Positions 60,201 to 61,269 of a DNA stretch of 64,000 nucleotides are shown piece after piece; positions within the stretch are counted from its first letter, which is position 1; each line of letters starts with the position of its first letter. Both the position numbers and the translations under genes were made by a program. The notes under the pieces are model-generated. The model ran no database searches and was not told the DNA's origin. It saw only the letters and a list, made by a program, of their open reading frames with translations. Source of the DNA: Micromussa lordhowensis (Eukaryota > Cnidaria > Anthozoa > Scleractinia > Lobophylliidae); contig OZ026604.1 of NCBI GenBank assembly GCA_964020085.1, positions 20,593,894 through 20,657,893 of the forward strand. The letters are read 5' to 3'.

Positions 60201-60693
60201 GTCACAGTGACTATTTGTAACTTGACTTTTGCTCTCAAAGTATTTTTTAGGGTGCACTGTACTCGAAGAAACAAAAAAAAAAAACAAAAGCTCTTATTTT
60301 TTTCGTTTTTAGGCTCAATTTCCGCCGGTGTCTCGAGTCCGGTCTTCTAGCGTGGGCTTCTTTCATGAAAAACGGCTGGTAATCTAGCCTGTTTAGTTTT
60401 AAGTGGTATCTTTTATGGGTCAATTACAGCTCCAGCCACGCCCAGATTGGTCTTCATTAGGGGTTTCATTCAAAATTTGCGACGAGCATTTCCGATCTTT
60501 TTATATTGGAGCCCCTCACCCATGTTCGGGCTTCAGGGTAGAGAGTAACTAACCCAAACATCTTTCCAGTTGATGTCAAACCAAGAGTGAGAGATTTGCT
60601 GTTTTCTATTTGTAGGGGAACTTTGACAAAGCCGTGGAGATTTTAAAACCTATACGCTACAAAGTGGACCTTGTGGGTGGAAGTAGAGCTCAG
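15164..60693 (+). CDS. TTC38: Tetratricopeptide repeat protein 38 gene, 14 exons, 3' end missing
   Basis: The exons join in phase into 400 codons with no internal stop, and each has AG/GT borders. The start is the ATG at 15164 (A at -3), which begins a leader ([10 protein letters not shown]) followed by the diagnostic family stretch [20 protein letters not shown]. Other family landmarks follow in order: the LEADPNFLMGH region, a [22 protein letters not shown] TPR helix pair, [51 protein letters not shown] and the [14 protein letters not shown] segment. The family folds as a TPR-like helical repeat protein, probably cytosolic; its biochemical role is poorly known. Vertebrate members have about 470 residues, so about 60-70 C-terminal residues are not seen before 64000. 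Introns 6, 7 and 10 are swollen by nested mobile elements. Confidence 0.93.
15941..16262. mobile_element. MITE in TTC38 intron 1, PIF/Harbinger-like ends
   Basis: Ends GGCTCAGTTCAGACGTCA (left) and TGACATCTGAACTGGGCC (right) are inverted, and TAA flanks both (15938-15940 and 16263-16265). A three-base TAA duplication with GGnnC-type ends fits PIF/Harbinger. A CTGCCGTGCTGAACT / AGCACGGCAGG pair lies inside. The right end is only 36 bp upstream of exon 2. Confidence 0.75.
16301..16378 (+). CDS. TTC38: TTC38 exon 2
   Basis: 26 codons between TTGCAG and GTTAGT, phase 0 to 0. Contains the hallmark PLSTTSNEA stretch that identifies the family. Confidence 0.95.
16684..16925. mobile_element. Long near-perfect hairpin element in TTC38 intron 2
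   Basis: About 105 bp at 16684-16789 (starting GGGCAACCCTAAAAGCCGGA) is repeated almost exactly in inverted form at about 16820-16925 (ending GTAGGGTTGCCC), leaving a loop of about 30 bp that is itself partly palindromic (CCTAATCAGGCC). Differences between arms are few, so the fold-back is young or actively homogenised. No coding content. Confidence 0.85.
17110..17640. repeat. Probable MITE-like repeat in TTC38 intron 2
   Basis: The 'gcgggccgtattctactgtactgcc' phrase near 17180 and 'ggtccgtactgtaaattacggatcc' near 17490 form an imperfect inverted pair around AT-rich DNA. The element limits are not clear to me. It ends just before exon 3. Confidence 0.35.
17703..17784 (+). CDS. TTC38: TTC38 exon 3
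   Basis: 82 nt between CAACAG and GTAAAT, ending in phase 1. Encodes the [20 protein letters not shown] stretch and following residues. The split codon is completed by exon 4. Confidence 0.92.
18455..18587 (+). CDS. TTC38: TTC38 exon 4
   Basis: 133 nt after TTTTAG, phase 1 in, phase 2 out at GTGAGA. Encodes the MGHILANEI stretch and the DREREL-like [11 protein letters not shown] helix region. Confidence 0.92.
18867..19045. mobile_element. MITE copy 1 with CCAGAAAATATCCATACTCC ends (intron 4)
   Basis: The left end CCAGAAAATATCCATACTCC and the right end GAGGTATGGATATGTTCTGA are inverted. The interior has two inverted 'GGAATTTCC..GAGGGGTGGGG' blocks. A related copy lies at about 50932-51128 in intron 8, so the same family was inserted twice in this gene. 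Confidence 0.75.
19254..19438. mobile_element. MITE nested in the outer element, TATA duplication
   Basis: Ends ATACACCTTATTCC and GGAATAAGGTGTAT are inverted, and the arms run about 75 bp each (AGTGTTCTTTTGTTTGC, AATTAGCCCTTG). TATA flanks both sides (19250-19253 and 19439-19442). The interruption explains why the two ends of the outer element do not pair directly. Confidence 0.85.
19530..19595 (+). other. tRNA-like sequence, not a functional tRNA gene
   Basis: The stretch GCAGCTCAGTTGGTAGAGCA matches the D-arm/A-box region of a tRNA and GGTCATGGGTTAGAATTCC resembles a decayed B-box/T-arm, with 'TGTCACAAA' where an anticodon loop with CAC would be. An inverted copy of the T-arm part (GATTCGAACCCATGACCT, about 19497-19516) lies just upstream. 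The 5' acceptor end is not preserved. Confidence 0.5.
19792..19965 (+). CDS. TTC38: TTC38 exon 5
   Basis: 174 nt after TTCTAG, phase 2 in and out, donor GTAATG. Encodes a helix pair ([20 protein letters not shown]) typical of the middle of the family and the VARVFPHWK stretch. Confidence 0.93.
20701..20886. repeat. 81-bp tandem duplication with inverted end (intron 5)
   Basis: TAATGACTGGTCCCTTGGAG starts a unit at 20701 and again at 20782, period 81 bp, nearly identical. An inverted CCTTGGGACCAGTCATTTAA closes the block at about 20868-20887. It looks like a MITE whose left end was duplicated in tandem. Confidence 0.85.
21200..21275 (+). CDS. TTC38: TTC38 exon 6
   Basis: 76 nt after TTACAG, phase 2 in, phase 0 out at GTATGT. 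Encodes [20 protein letters not shown] and the following basic residues, the best conserved block of the protein. Confidence 0.95.
21371..21544. mobile_element. MITE with CAGTGGAACCTTGATATAA ends (intron 6)
   Basis: Ends ACAGTGGAACCTTGATATAA and TTAAATCAAGGTTCCACTGT are inverted; GCAT occurs on both flanks. Same family as 11379-11528. Possibly Tigger/pogo-derived by its termini. Confidence 0.75.
21680..21935. repeat. Degenerate short-period repeat of GGATCCTTGTAGG / AAGATCCTACAAGATC
   Basis: Variants of GATCYTTRYAGG and its inverse AAGATCTTACAAGATCCT follow one another with irregular spacing; the orientation seems to switch near 21815-21850. No coding content. Confidence 0.75.
22305..22445. 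repeat. Degenerate TTCAATTCAAACA array, left part
   Basis: Repeating phrases such as CAATTCAAATATGATAT, CCAATTCGCGAATTAAAC and CAATTCAGATACGC recur about every 20-25 bp. The same orientation and phrase occur at 28440-28890, so the two blocks were probably one array before the retrotransposon inserted. Confidence 0.65.
22812..24388 (-). pseudogene. Integrase and C-terminal tail of the LTR retrotransposon, frameshifted
   Basis: Three overlapping open pieces in different frames read through the [20 protein letters not shown] linker, an HHCC zinc-binding module ([12 protein letters not shown] ... SACHTCASL), a core with an Asp in VRVDPAPGF and a Glu in [15 protein letters not shown], then a C-terminal region and a long proline/serine-rich tail. 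The first catalytic Asp is not obvious. At least two frameshifts (about 24130-24216 and 23200-23390) break it. Confidence 0.7.
24390..24995 (-). pseudogene. RNase H / tether region of the LTR retrotransposon
   Basis: Shows the RNase H pattern: [15 protein letters not shown] near the start, [13 protein letters not shown] as the second acidic site and [14 protein letters not shown] as the third, followed by [18 protein letters not shown], the usual RNase H end. It is closed by stops and separated by a frame change from the RT upstream and integrase downstream. Confidence 0.7.
25041..26094 (-). pseudogene. Reverse transcriptase of the LTR retrotransposon, broken
   Basis: The N-terminal part (26094-25480) carries the [19 protein letters not shown] motif and ends at an in-frame stop. 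The catalytic part (25374-25063) carries [13 protein letters not shown], an ADD-type variant of the YxDD site, and [12 protein letters not shown]. Another frame change follows near 25060. The minus-strand order is continuous with protease upstream and RNase H downstream. Confidence 0.75.
26206..26592 (-). pseudogene. Aspartic protease region of the LTR retrotransposon
   Basis: The frame contains [20 protein letters not shown] and [15 protein letters not shown], the distal part of a retropepsin-like fold. The D-T/S-G active site should lie just upstream: '[10 protein letters not shown]' can be read near 26605-26580 across a start of the open frame. Flanked by gag and RT in the expected order. 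Confidence 0.6.
26639..27683 (-). pseudogene. Gag with zinc knuckle of the LTR retrotransposon, two pieces
   Basis: The first piece (27683-27285) is a gag-like helical domain ([20 protein letters not shown]). The second (27331-26639) continues it in another frame and carries [18 protein letters not shown], a CCHC-type knuckle. The frame change between them near 27300 breaks the gene. Confidence 0.7.
27871..28237. mobile_element. MITE with AGGGACCTTAAGCA ends, AGT duplication
   Basis: Ends AGGGACCTTAAGCAATGACGACGG and the inverse (CCGTCGTGGTTTGCTTAAGGTCCCT) are inverted; AGT flanks both sides (27868-27870 and 28238-28240). It sits between the retrotransposon's 5' region and the direct repeat at 28303. 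Confidence 0.8.
28440..28890. repeat. Degenerate TTCAAAC/TCCAATTC array, right part
   Basis: Phrases such as CAATTCGTCAATTCCAATACACTATTCGACAATTC recur about every 20-25 bp. Its two open frames (minus 28243-28692, plus 28505-28942) are repeat translations with a periodic ELxNxxFxxxNC pattern and are not genes. Confidence 0.7.
29068..29462 (+). pseudogene. Captured coding fragment inside the composite element, frameshifted
   Basis: From the ATG at 29069 one frame reads [17 protein letters not shown] and stops; the next frame carries a K/R-rich patch ([10 protein letters not shown]) and the core [15 protein letters not shown], and a third frame continues [19 protein letters not shown] recall the W-T-x-x-F-x-C-L-x-K plus L-G-E-K-R/K pattern from cnidarian and fish proteins linked to HECT-domain, transposon-associated genes; that recollection is not tested here. 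Two frame changes break it. It lies directly inside the right terminal inverted repeat. Confidence 0.45.
29880..32360. repeat. Inverted copies of one DNA-element family with a central hairpin
   Basis: About 29930-30480 is repeated in inverse at about 31690-32165: shared phrases include TAGCTTTACTTCAAGAAAGC, ACGTTTGTCTAGAG, GTTTATGAAGGGCACTT and GTACATTTGCC. A plus-orientation third copy lies at about 57900-58400. TAGGCTCGATTTCC at about 31110 and its inverse at about 32343 may be the ends of one copy. A hairpin (31532-31682) lies in the middle. No transposase frame is visible. Confidence 0.65.
31532..31682. repeat. Hairpin of ~65-bp arms
   Basis: GCGACTTTCATATAACCC and the AAAATTTTGCATAAACTATTG phrase on the left are mirrored on the right, ending GGGTTATATGAAAGTCGC. 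Few mismatches. Probably the centre of a MITE. Confidence 0.85.
32536..32655 (+). CDS. TTC38: TTC38 exon 7
   Basis: 40 codons between TTCTAG and GTTTGT, phase 0 to 0. Contains [20 protein letters not shown], matching the conserved HxVAHxxEM block of the family. Confidence 0.95.
32656..33186. other. TTC38 intron 7, left flank
   Basis: It holds a small hairpin at 32811-32869 (TTTCTATGAG / CTCATAGAAA). Around 33100-33150 lies a phrase GATTTCATACAGCATTTCTGA that recurs at about 34005 and, inverted, at about 48620; it is an old dispersed repeat. No exon seen. Confidence 0.5.
33187..33854. mobile_element. TTAA-flanked MITE, well preserved
   Basis: TTAAGGACGTTCGCGCC at the left is inverted at the right (GGGCGCGAACGTCCTTAA). 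TTAA is at both outer edges, as expected for a TTAA-specific transposase. Two internal phrases 'CGGTGACCCC' plus a T run match the degenerate copy at 10491-11061. Confidence 0.85.
34135..34247 (-). repeat. 3' LTR of the gypsy element
   Basis: On the minus strand it runs from TGTTGGTCAGCGG to TCTTCTAGACA, with the standard TG...CA ends, and contains GAATAAAGTATAG, which may serve as polyadenylation signal. Short for the superfamily. Confidence 0.85.
34372..35139 (-). pseudogene. Gypsy integrase core end and C-terminal domain
   Basis: The frame holds [20 protein letters not shown], where the Glu is the third catalytic residue, a LLLYRNTPP stretch, and a GPY/F-like beta domain, ending with a basic/proline-rich tail. 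The DNGPQF site lies just upstream in the same frame. Separated by a frame change from the N-terminal integrase piece. Confidence 0.8.
35140..36236 (-). pseudogene. Gypsy RNase H and integrase N-terminal domain
   Basis: It begins right of the LINE with the RNase H opening ([14 protein letters not shown]), continues with QIEKECLAI and the LADTLSRA end, then the integrase zinc module [12 protein letters not shown] ... CDACGTC and the first catalytic Asp in VSQDICE. A small deletion and frameshift follow at about 35270, inside the integrase core. Confidence 0.8.
36237..37447 (+). mobile_element. 5'-truncated LINE inserted in the gypsy pol
   Basis: Plus-strand sequence starts abruptly within an RT domain ([20 protein letters not shown]), shifts frame near 36420, and continues through [15 protein letters not shown] and YADDTVIF to a complete C-terminal part ending at 37353. 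The 3' UTR ends in an AT-rich tail next to resumed gypsy RT sequence. A non-LTR RT of the Jockey/CR1/RTE-like group by motif spacing; the clade cannot be fixed by eye. Dead because of the truncation and frame change. Confidence 0.85.
37448..38520 (-). pseudogene. Gypsy reverse transcriptase, two frames
   Basis: The first piece (38291-37683) has [19 protein letters not shown], the [14 protein letters not shown] site and [15 protein letters not shown] (LVD catalytic motif). The second (37792-37448) has the SAPEEFQ motif and [13 protein letters not shown] (catalytic ADD). A short overlap near 37683-37792 marks the frameshift. The RT then stops where the LINE begins. Confidence 0.85.
38521..38935 (-). 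pseudogene. Gypsy protease region
   Basis: [15 protein letters not shown] carries DTA in place of the usual DTG/DSG active site of retropepsins; DTA is the variant seen in some K02A2.6-type elements. The frame ends at a stop by 38522. It lies between nucleocapsid and RT as expected. Confidence 0.65.
39005..39666 (-). pseudogene. Gypsy gag, C-terminal part with two zinc knuckles
   Basis: From the insertion edge the frame reads [20 protein letters not shown], then [20 protein letters not shown], typical of K02A2.6-type gag. After a frameshift near 39330, [16 protein letters not shown] and [14 protein letters not shown] form two knuckles. It continues in frame with the short piece at 48050-48196 across the insertion. 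Confidence 0.8.
39667..39675. repeat. Left target-site duplication of the virus-like element
   Basis: The nine bases GCTTTTCTA here are repeated at 48041-48049 on the other side of the element. The gag frame is continuous if one copy is removed, which independently supports the boundary. Confidence 0.85.
39928..40210 (+). pseudogene. ZAD-like zinc-finger exon fragment captured in the left terminal repeat
   Basis: One frame shows [20 protein letters not shown]; a shifted frame shows [16 protein letters not shown] followed by [13 protein letters not shown]. The C-x3-C with a following K/R-rich helix resembles the second half of ZAD-like modules, the same type as at 62345. No matching segment exists in the right terminal repeat. 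Resemblance is by eye and short. Confidence 0.35.
40693..40744. repeat. GGTATA hexanucleotide microsatellite
   Basis: Eight to nine tandem GGTATA units. The equivalent place in the right terminal repeat (about 47728-47740) has only two to three units, so it expanded in one arm after the arms were formed. Confidence 0.9.
41187..41192 (-). promoter_or_regulatory. Polyadenylation signal AATAAA in left terminal repeat
   Basis: Minus-strand AATAAA about 115 bp after the stop of the zinc-ribbon gene. The matching site in the right terminal repeat reads AGTAAA (about 47284), so the arm that follows the ATPase gene has lost the exact signal. Confidence 0.5.
41307..42146 (-). pseudogene. Acidic zinc-ribbon protein of the virus-like element, frameshifted
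   Basis: The N-terminal piece (42134-41784) begins [19 protein letters not shown], has a [17 protein letters not shown] motif and a [17 protein letters not shown] stretch. A second frame (41693-41307) holds an acidic Asp/Glu/Ser tract and four CxxC pairs (Cys 52/55, 68/71, 80/83, 101/104), a double zinc ribbon, and ends EDEDD. The frame changes at about 41690-41810, where a third frame overlaps. I recall similar proteins in cnidarian virus-like elements but know no function. The last five codons lie in the terminal repeat. Confidence 0.65.
42196..42525 (-). CDS. Small helical protein with GG and hydrophobic tail, virus-like element
   Basis: From about 42525 the frame reads [34 protein letters not shown], then [16 protein letters not shown], and ends [19 protein letters not shown]. 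The first clear ATG is at 42390, but coding similarity extends upstream to about 42525; the true start was not resolved. The layout (helical N-part, basic middle, GG then a hydrophobic tail) recurs in small genes of such elements. A truncated relative appears at 56622-56744. Function unknown; possibly a virion component. Confidence 0.55.
42591..43019 (-). pseudogene. Core/minor-capsid-like small protein, one in-frame stop
   Basis: From the ATG at 43019 it starts [14 protein letters not shown], meets a TAG at 42975-42977, then reads on through [20 protein letters not shown], a [14 protein letters not shown] amphipathic helix and a basic C-terminus ([19 protein letters not shown]). About 142 codons. 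GG plus hydrophobic helix plus basic tail resembles adenovirus pX/pVI-like small virion proteins described in adintoviruses; this is my recollection of the family. A TATA motif lies about 95 bp upstream. The stop implies loss of function unless it is a sequencing error. Confidence 0.55.
43112..43118 (-). promoter_or_regulatory. TATA motif of the leftward operon-like gene set
   Basis: Minus-strand TATAAAG about 93 bp before the ATG at 43019. It mirrors the TATA motif of the rightward ATPase gene on the other side of the minisatellite. Confidence 0.45.
43143..43812. repeat. Minisatellite array 1 in the virus-like element
   Basis: About 22 units of (GTG)3-6-GAAAACAATAGAA(T/C)T, 24-30 bp each. 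Unit lengths are multiples of three, so long open frames exist in several frames on both strands (V/W-rich on plus, H/T/P-rich on minus); none is a gene. At its right end it abuts GGGAGTTTAAGCAAATCGCTACGGCTG, whose inverse borders array 2. Confidence 0.95.
43813..44624. other. Spacer between the two minisatellite arrays
   Basis: The edges are inverted copies of each other (GAGTTTAAGCAAATC near 43813 and GATTTGCTTAAACTC near 44597). The minus-strand reading of the left edge includes [16 protein letters not shown], a GG plus hydrophobic segment like those of the small virion-like proteins, so a gene remnant is possible. The rest is AT-rich with no recognisable content. Confidence 0.5.
44625..45712. 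repeat. Minisatellite array 2 in the virus-like element
   Basis: About 37 units of the same (GTG)n-GAAAACAATAGAAxT type, in the same orientation as array 1. A variant with AAATG in place of AATTG dominates about 44850-45290 and 45540-45650, pointing to local expansion of sub-families. Frames of 334-359 codons across it are repeat translations. One strand is strongly G-rich. Confidence 0.95.
45730..45740 (+). promoter_or_regulatory. TATA motif of the ATPase gene
   Basis: CCTATATAAAT about 55-60 bp upstream of the ATPase ATG at 45795, directly after the minisatellite ends. Confidence 0.5.
45795..47170 (+). pseudogene. C2H2-FtsK/HerA-type packaging ATPase of the virus-like element, frameshifted
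   Basis: The first frame (45795-46049) has a C2H2 finger (Cys 5, Cys 8, His 21, His 26) and Walker A GMTGSGKT at residues 57-64. After a frame change near 46040-46050 the second frame (to 46999) has Walker B LIVIDD, the [18 protein letters not shown] sensor stretch typical of these ATPases, [10 protein letters not shown] and [11 protein letters not shown], then a proline-rich tail. A second frame change follows in a CCCT repeat (46967-46992); the continuing frame has basic KRKRP and RRSRRL patches and ends DEDD at 47167-47169. Related proteins in Polinton/adintovirus elements pump DNA into capsids. The C2H2 finger at the front is usual for this invertebrate subfamily. Confidence 0.8.
46967..46992. 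repeat. CCCT tetranucleotide repeat inside the ATPase reading frame
   Basis: Six CCCT units within coding sequence; the array length sets the frame of the C-terminal basic tail. The current length sends the frame to a stop at 46999. Confidence 0.85.
47155..48040. repeat. Right terminal inverted repeat of the virus-like element
   Basis: Inverse of 40662-41321 (inner) and 39678-39772 (outer), with a ~170-bp non-matching stretch between (about 47778-47947). It begins within the final codons of the ATPase gene (GATGAAGACGATTGA). It carries the same sub-terminal hairpin (47979-48029). Confidence 0.85.
48041..48049. repeat. Right target-site duplication of the virus-like element
   Basis: GCTTTTCTA, equal to 39667-39675. 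Confidence 0.85.
48050..48196 (-). pseudogene. Gypsy gag N-terminus
   Basis: Starts at the minus ATG at 48196 ([20 protein letters not shown]) and runs to the insertion edge. A TAG codon formed by the target site closes the frame; otherwise it is in phase with the gag piece at 39666. It lies 20 bp inside the 5' LTR. Confidence 0.8.
48217..48329 (-). repeat. 5' LTR of the gypsy element
   Basis: 113 bp, matching 34135-34247 with about six differences including the terminal base. No clear five-base duplication is seen at the outer borders (GTTTT left, CTACC right). Confidence 0.85.
48330..50479. other. TTC38 intron 7, right flank
   Basis: AT-rich sequence. Near 48340-48420 it resembles the 29.9-32.2 kb repeat family (TTCGTGACCTTTGTACATGTGCC), and near 48620 an inverse of the 34005 phrase occurs, so the gypsy element probably landed in an older inverted-repeat element. 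No exon seen until 50480. Confidence 0.45.
50480..50539 (+). CDS. TTC38: TTC38 exon 8
   Basis: 20 codons between TTGCAG and GTGAGT, phase 0 to 0. Contains [14 protein letters not shown], the family's W-H-W signature. Confidence 0.95.
50932..51128. mobile_element. MITE copy 2 with CCAGAAAATATACTCCC ends (intron 8)
   Basis: Related to 18867-19045: left ATTCCAGAAAATA...CTCCCCC, inner GGAGGGAGCAT and GGAGGGTTTCTAAGAATAGAATCC, right ATGTATGGATGTCTTCTGGAA. More diverged than copy 1. Confidence 0.65.
51237..51275 (+). CDS. TTC38: TTC38 exon 9 (micro-exon)
   Basis: 13 codons ([13 protein letters not shown]) between TTCTAG and GTACAT, phase 0 to 0. Short, but it fits the family position exactly after the W-H-W exon. 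Confidence 0.92.
51475..51780. repeat. Degenerate repeat of AAATATCC(C/T)(A/G)TAACTCG
   Basis: Phrases 'aagtatcccatatcccgtg', 'aaatatcctgtg', 'aaatatcccatatc', 'aaatatcctgtaactcgtac' and 'aaatatcccaacg' recur every 20-60 bp. No coding content. It ends just upstream of exon 10. Confidence 0.6.
51793..51871 (+). CDS. TTC38: TTC38 exon 10
   Basis: 79 nt between TTACAG and GTTAGT, phase 0 in, phase 1 out. Encodes [16 protein letters not shown], matching the D-x-x-S-x-L-Y-R-L block of the family. Confidence 0.93.
51985..52190. repeat. Dispersed repeat, left half, split by the LINE
   Basis: It begins with CGGCGGCCACCATGGAGACA and GTGGCCGTTGTGGAGAGGTG, then a T run. It continues past the LINE at 55335-55480 (GGTTTTGTATACACCG). 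It is homologous to 7621-8240, which lacks the LINE at this place. Confidence 0.7.
52190..55330 (-). mobile_element. LINE with intact endonuclease-RT ORF, CR1/L2-like
   Basis: Minus-strand element ending in a (ATT)n tail (52191-52212) instead of poly-A. Comparison with the homologous repeat at 8000-8110 places the insertion between TATCAATA and AACAAAA. The element carries one long ORF and no ORF1, so it is either a single-ORF type or truncated upstream of ORF2. Confidence 0.85.
52334..55318 (-). CDS. LINE ORF2: APE-type endonuclease plus reverse transcriptase, 994 aa
   Basis: N-terminal endonuclease: [24 protein letters not shown], the metal-site GDFNIHVDV at about residue 169 and SDHASVYC at about 231. 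RT from about residue 520: [65 protein letters not shown] and [11 protein letters not shown] at about 706. The C-terminal domain has [20 protein letters not shown] and ends with [17 protein letters not shown]. It nicks target DNA and copies the LINE RNA there. The frame has no stop or shift, unlike every other retroelement here. Confidence 0.92.
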   Translation of the reverse strand: MSRNISNLISVRRSSALAPIVLHQHLSLCLLNARSVKNKTADLFDYICDCKADLVAITETWLTTDDAAVRAELCPVGYKISDCPRTDRRGGGVGLMYRESLSVRWIEAGGKESFEYSEWTISSPSLNIRLVLLYRPPYSADHRVSTNCFFREFSTYLETILLSKEHLVIAGDFNIHVDVPQDPDSVKLQDLLQSVGLQQHITEPTHTRGHILDLVITRSSDNILKGPPVIDRFISDHASVYCSFLPDKPSLTTKNVAYRKLKSVDLESLKRDLSISLLCSDPLNVRVHPHTEDRCDLDALVRRYNTTLSKVIDCHAPLKTKTVKVRPTVPWYNDEIKAAKRLRHKAERTWRRTRSLADLNIFKSYRTRTTYLMNQARQMFYTNFIDENSTDQGRLFRATKQLLAEKEELSFPNYQDKSKLADDIGGFFVRKINKIRSDIDAVDIDQSARNALPPDQEVDAAHAFHSFQPLSENAISTLIRKSAKKSCPLDPMSTSLVVGCLDVLLPVISRIINLSLSCGHFPDEWKEALVTLILKKPGLDPTQLNNLRPVSNLHFISKLTERAVFDQIHGHMSRFALYPTLQSAYRKGHSTETALLKVQNDILMNMNCKHVTLLVLLDLSAAFDTVDHDILLARLKSSVGITGTALNWFMSYLSNRSQRVSLNGCISDSFRLPHGVPQGSCLGPLLFTIYSSKLFEVIKYHLPQAHAYADDTQLYLSFSSDLAANQADAVVAMERCILDIRTWMLTDKLKLNDDKTEFMLIGTKQQLSKVNIDSLTVGNIDVAPVTVARNLGTWFDSNQNLQEQIHKTCKSGFFYLHNIRRIRKYLSQESARTLVHALIMGRIDYCNSLLFGLPSVHLLKLQRLQNAAARLISNVSRYSHITPVLCSLHWLPVKFRIDFKILLLTFKAIYGHAPGYLTDLIAIKVQTRYTLRSASSLTLNHPSVKLKKTLGDRAFSLAAPTLWNSLPLHIRLVDNFERFKSVLKTHLFKLAFDM
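55331..55580. repeat. Dispersed repeat, right half
   Basis: Matches 8095-8240: CAAGTTTGGTGACC, TGGGGTTTTGTATACACCG and TTTTGGCAGT(C/T)GGG. See the left half at 51985-52190. Confidence 0.7.
55860..56085 (+). pseudogene. Unrecognised short frames at the start of the cluster
   Basis: ATG at 55860 opens [20 protein letters not shown] and runs to a stop at 55950; the frame then continues with [15 protein letters not shown] and [19 protein letters not shown] do not recognise the family. The position before two virion-like genes suggests it belonged with them. Confidence 0.35.
56086..56298 (+). CDS. Small basic protein with GG-hydrophobic core, virion-like
   Basis: 70 codons: a basic N-part ([18 protein letters not shown]), then [20 protein letters not shown] and [16 protein letters not shown], ending in RKRRR. 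The GG followed by an alanine/leucine-rich membrane-active-looking helix recalls adenovirus pX/pVI-like small virion proteins of adintoviruses (family recollection, untested). The upstream frame may be part of the same protein. Intact as a short ORF. Confidence 0.5.
   Translation: MVVCNKNSKRTVRREPKRCSRTQKGGLLPLAALIPALVAAGKAAALGGISGAAGYDMKKGLAFALRKRRR
56300..56625 (+). pseudogene. Basic GG-containing protein, one stop
   Basis: It opens with [18 protein letters not shown], a stop, and then the frame 56368-56625 with [40 protein letters not shown] and a basic end ([10 protein letters not shown]). Two GG-hydrophobic sites. Neighbours on both sides are similar small genes. Function not known. Confidence 0.4.
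56622..56744 (+). pseudogene. Truncated relative of the small helical virion-like protein
   Basis: The ATG overlaps the end of the preceding frame. It reads [20 protein letters not shown], then [20 protein letters not shown] and stops after 40 codons. The RPFLxxIL...RRQxx pattern matches the beginning of the 42196-42525 gene (FLHLL...QRQFLL). The rest is missing. Confidence 0.35.
56817..57122 (+). CDS. Unrecognised 101-codon ORF with C-terminal helix
   Basis: It contains [20 protein letters not shown] and a helical, charged C-terminal half ([20 protein letters not shown]), a probable short coiled coil. I do not recognise the family. Its place at the end of the small-gene cluster suggests a structural protein of the same element. 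Confidence 0.4.
   Translation: MNWNSVSYETREPFRISMSQILARFKRRVPSISMLNTRDAHGYPLQGYNFVPKPKDTSRELVKLLQQDNERVEQLKDNVQYGKRKYKNLSQEYLAFKFETL
57290..57640. repeat. Dispersed repeat copy A (intron 10)
   Basis: Shares with 59980-60500 the phrases GGGGTATA(A/G)ATCAAGGATTCT, GCTCTTATTT, GGTCTTCTAGCG, TTAAGTGG(C/T)ATC and GCCACGCCCAGAT. The copies lie in intron 10 (just before exon 11) and intron 13 of the same gene. Confidence 0.75.
57704..57774 (+). CDS. TTC38: TTC38 exon 11
   Basis: 71 nt after TTGTTAG, phase 1 in, phase 0 out at GTGAGT. Encodes [20 protein letters not shown], the family's V-G-x-R-W block. Confidence 0.93.
57900..58400. repeat. Third copy of the 29.9-32.2 kb repeat family (intron 11)
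   Basis: Plus-orientation phrases TTTTTATTGCAATATAT, CCGTAGCTTTACTTCAAGAG and TCTTATGTTTCTTGCAGCAA match the copies in intron 6. No coding content. Confidence 0.6.
58753..58847 (+). CDS. TTC38: TTC38 exon 12
   Basis: 95 nt after CTCCAG, phase 0 in, phase 2 out at GTGGGC. Encodes [20 protein letters not shown] and a helix, aligned with the family's FNDAHFLMASLGA block. Confidence 0.93.
59340..59625 (+). mobile_element. tRNA-derived SINE, plus orientation (intron 12)
   Basis: The A-box-like region GGCCTCATGGTTAGTGCAC and B-box-like GGGATCGAGTCC are followed by the same body as 14744-15017, including TTGTGTTCTTGGGCAAGACA and CTGCGATGGACTAGCATCCC. A partial further copy of the 3' end occurs near 59690-59760 (ATAAACGCCAGCC). 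The 91-codon frame across it is not a gene. Confidence 0.85.
59871..59949 (+). CDS. TTC38: TTC38 exon 13
   Basis: 79 nt after TTTCAG, phase 2 in, phase 0 out at GTATGT. Encodes [19 protein letters not shown], matching RDVGLPLCQALVEAE-type sequence of the family. Confidence 0.95.
59980..60500. repeat. Dispersed repeat copy B (intron 13) with inserted hairpin
   Basis: Homologous to 57290-57640, but it contains an extra block with a hairpin at 60081-60134 (CAAACGAGGCGAAAGGGTCA and its inverse). The edges of the extra block, GACATGCAAACG and CGTTTGTGTGCC, suggest a nested small MITE. Confidence 0.7.
60616..60693 (+). CDS. TTC38: TTC38 exon 14, last one seen
   Basis: 26 codons between TTGTAG and GTAAAG, phase 0 to 0. 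Encodes [20 protein letters not shown] and SRAQ. A donor follows, so at least one more exon is expected; none was recognised before 64000. Confidence 0.93.
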
Positions 60694-61260
60694 GTAAAGG
60701 CAGCAATTCTCTATTTTTTTAATTCCCCTTAACTCACTCTGCCTCCCCCCCCCCCCCCCACAAATTTTGCTGAAGCTATTTTTGTGAAATACTCTTAGGA
60801 ATATTCAGACCTCCCAAGAGCATTCCTCAGCAATAGGTGGTGCAAAATTTTGGGGGCAGGCAGAGTGAATTTTGGGCAATTAGAAAATAGAGAATGTCGT
60901 ACTAAATATAAGTTTCAGCTTTTTAGCTGTCACAAGCTTTCGACACCCTAGAGGCGCCTGTGTCAAGTCAATCTTGATGGCGGGAATGTATTTGTCACGG
61001 GAGCTTGAGTGGTTAAAGTCACGTGACAAAATGTCTCCGCACAGTGCTGGAAGTTGGAGCCGTCGATTTCGGTTGACCATCGAGGACTGGCACTGATTTT
61101 CCAAGGCCTCGCGAATTTTTCGCATGGATGTCTTATATTTAGCATAATTATGTCTCCTACAGAGTTGGGCAAGAGTTTCTTTTCACAACCAAGTCTTGTT
61201 TGTGTGTATTATTGTTTTTTTTGGTATGAGCGTTAATTTGGTCAAAAACTTTATATACGT
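60694..61260. other. No exon seen after TTC38 exon 14
   Basis: It includes a poly-C tract (about 60748-60761) and an inverted pair around it (AATTCTCTATTTTTTTAATT / AATTAGAAAATAGAGAAT; about 60710 and 60880), so it looks like a MITE-like repeat of about 180 bp. I searched by eye for the missing C-terminal TTC38 segment and did not find it. Confidence 0.5.
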
Positions 61261-61269
61261 AATAAGTAA

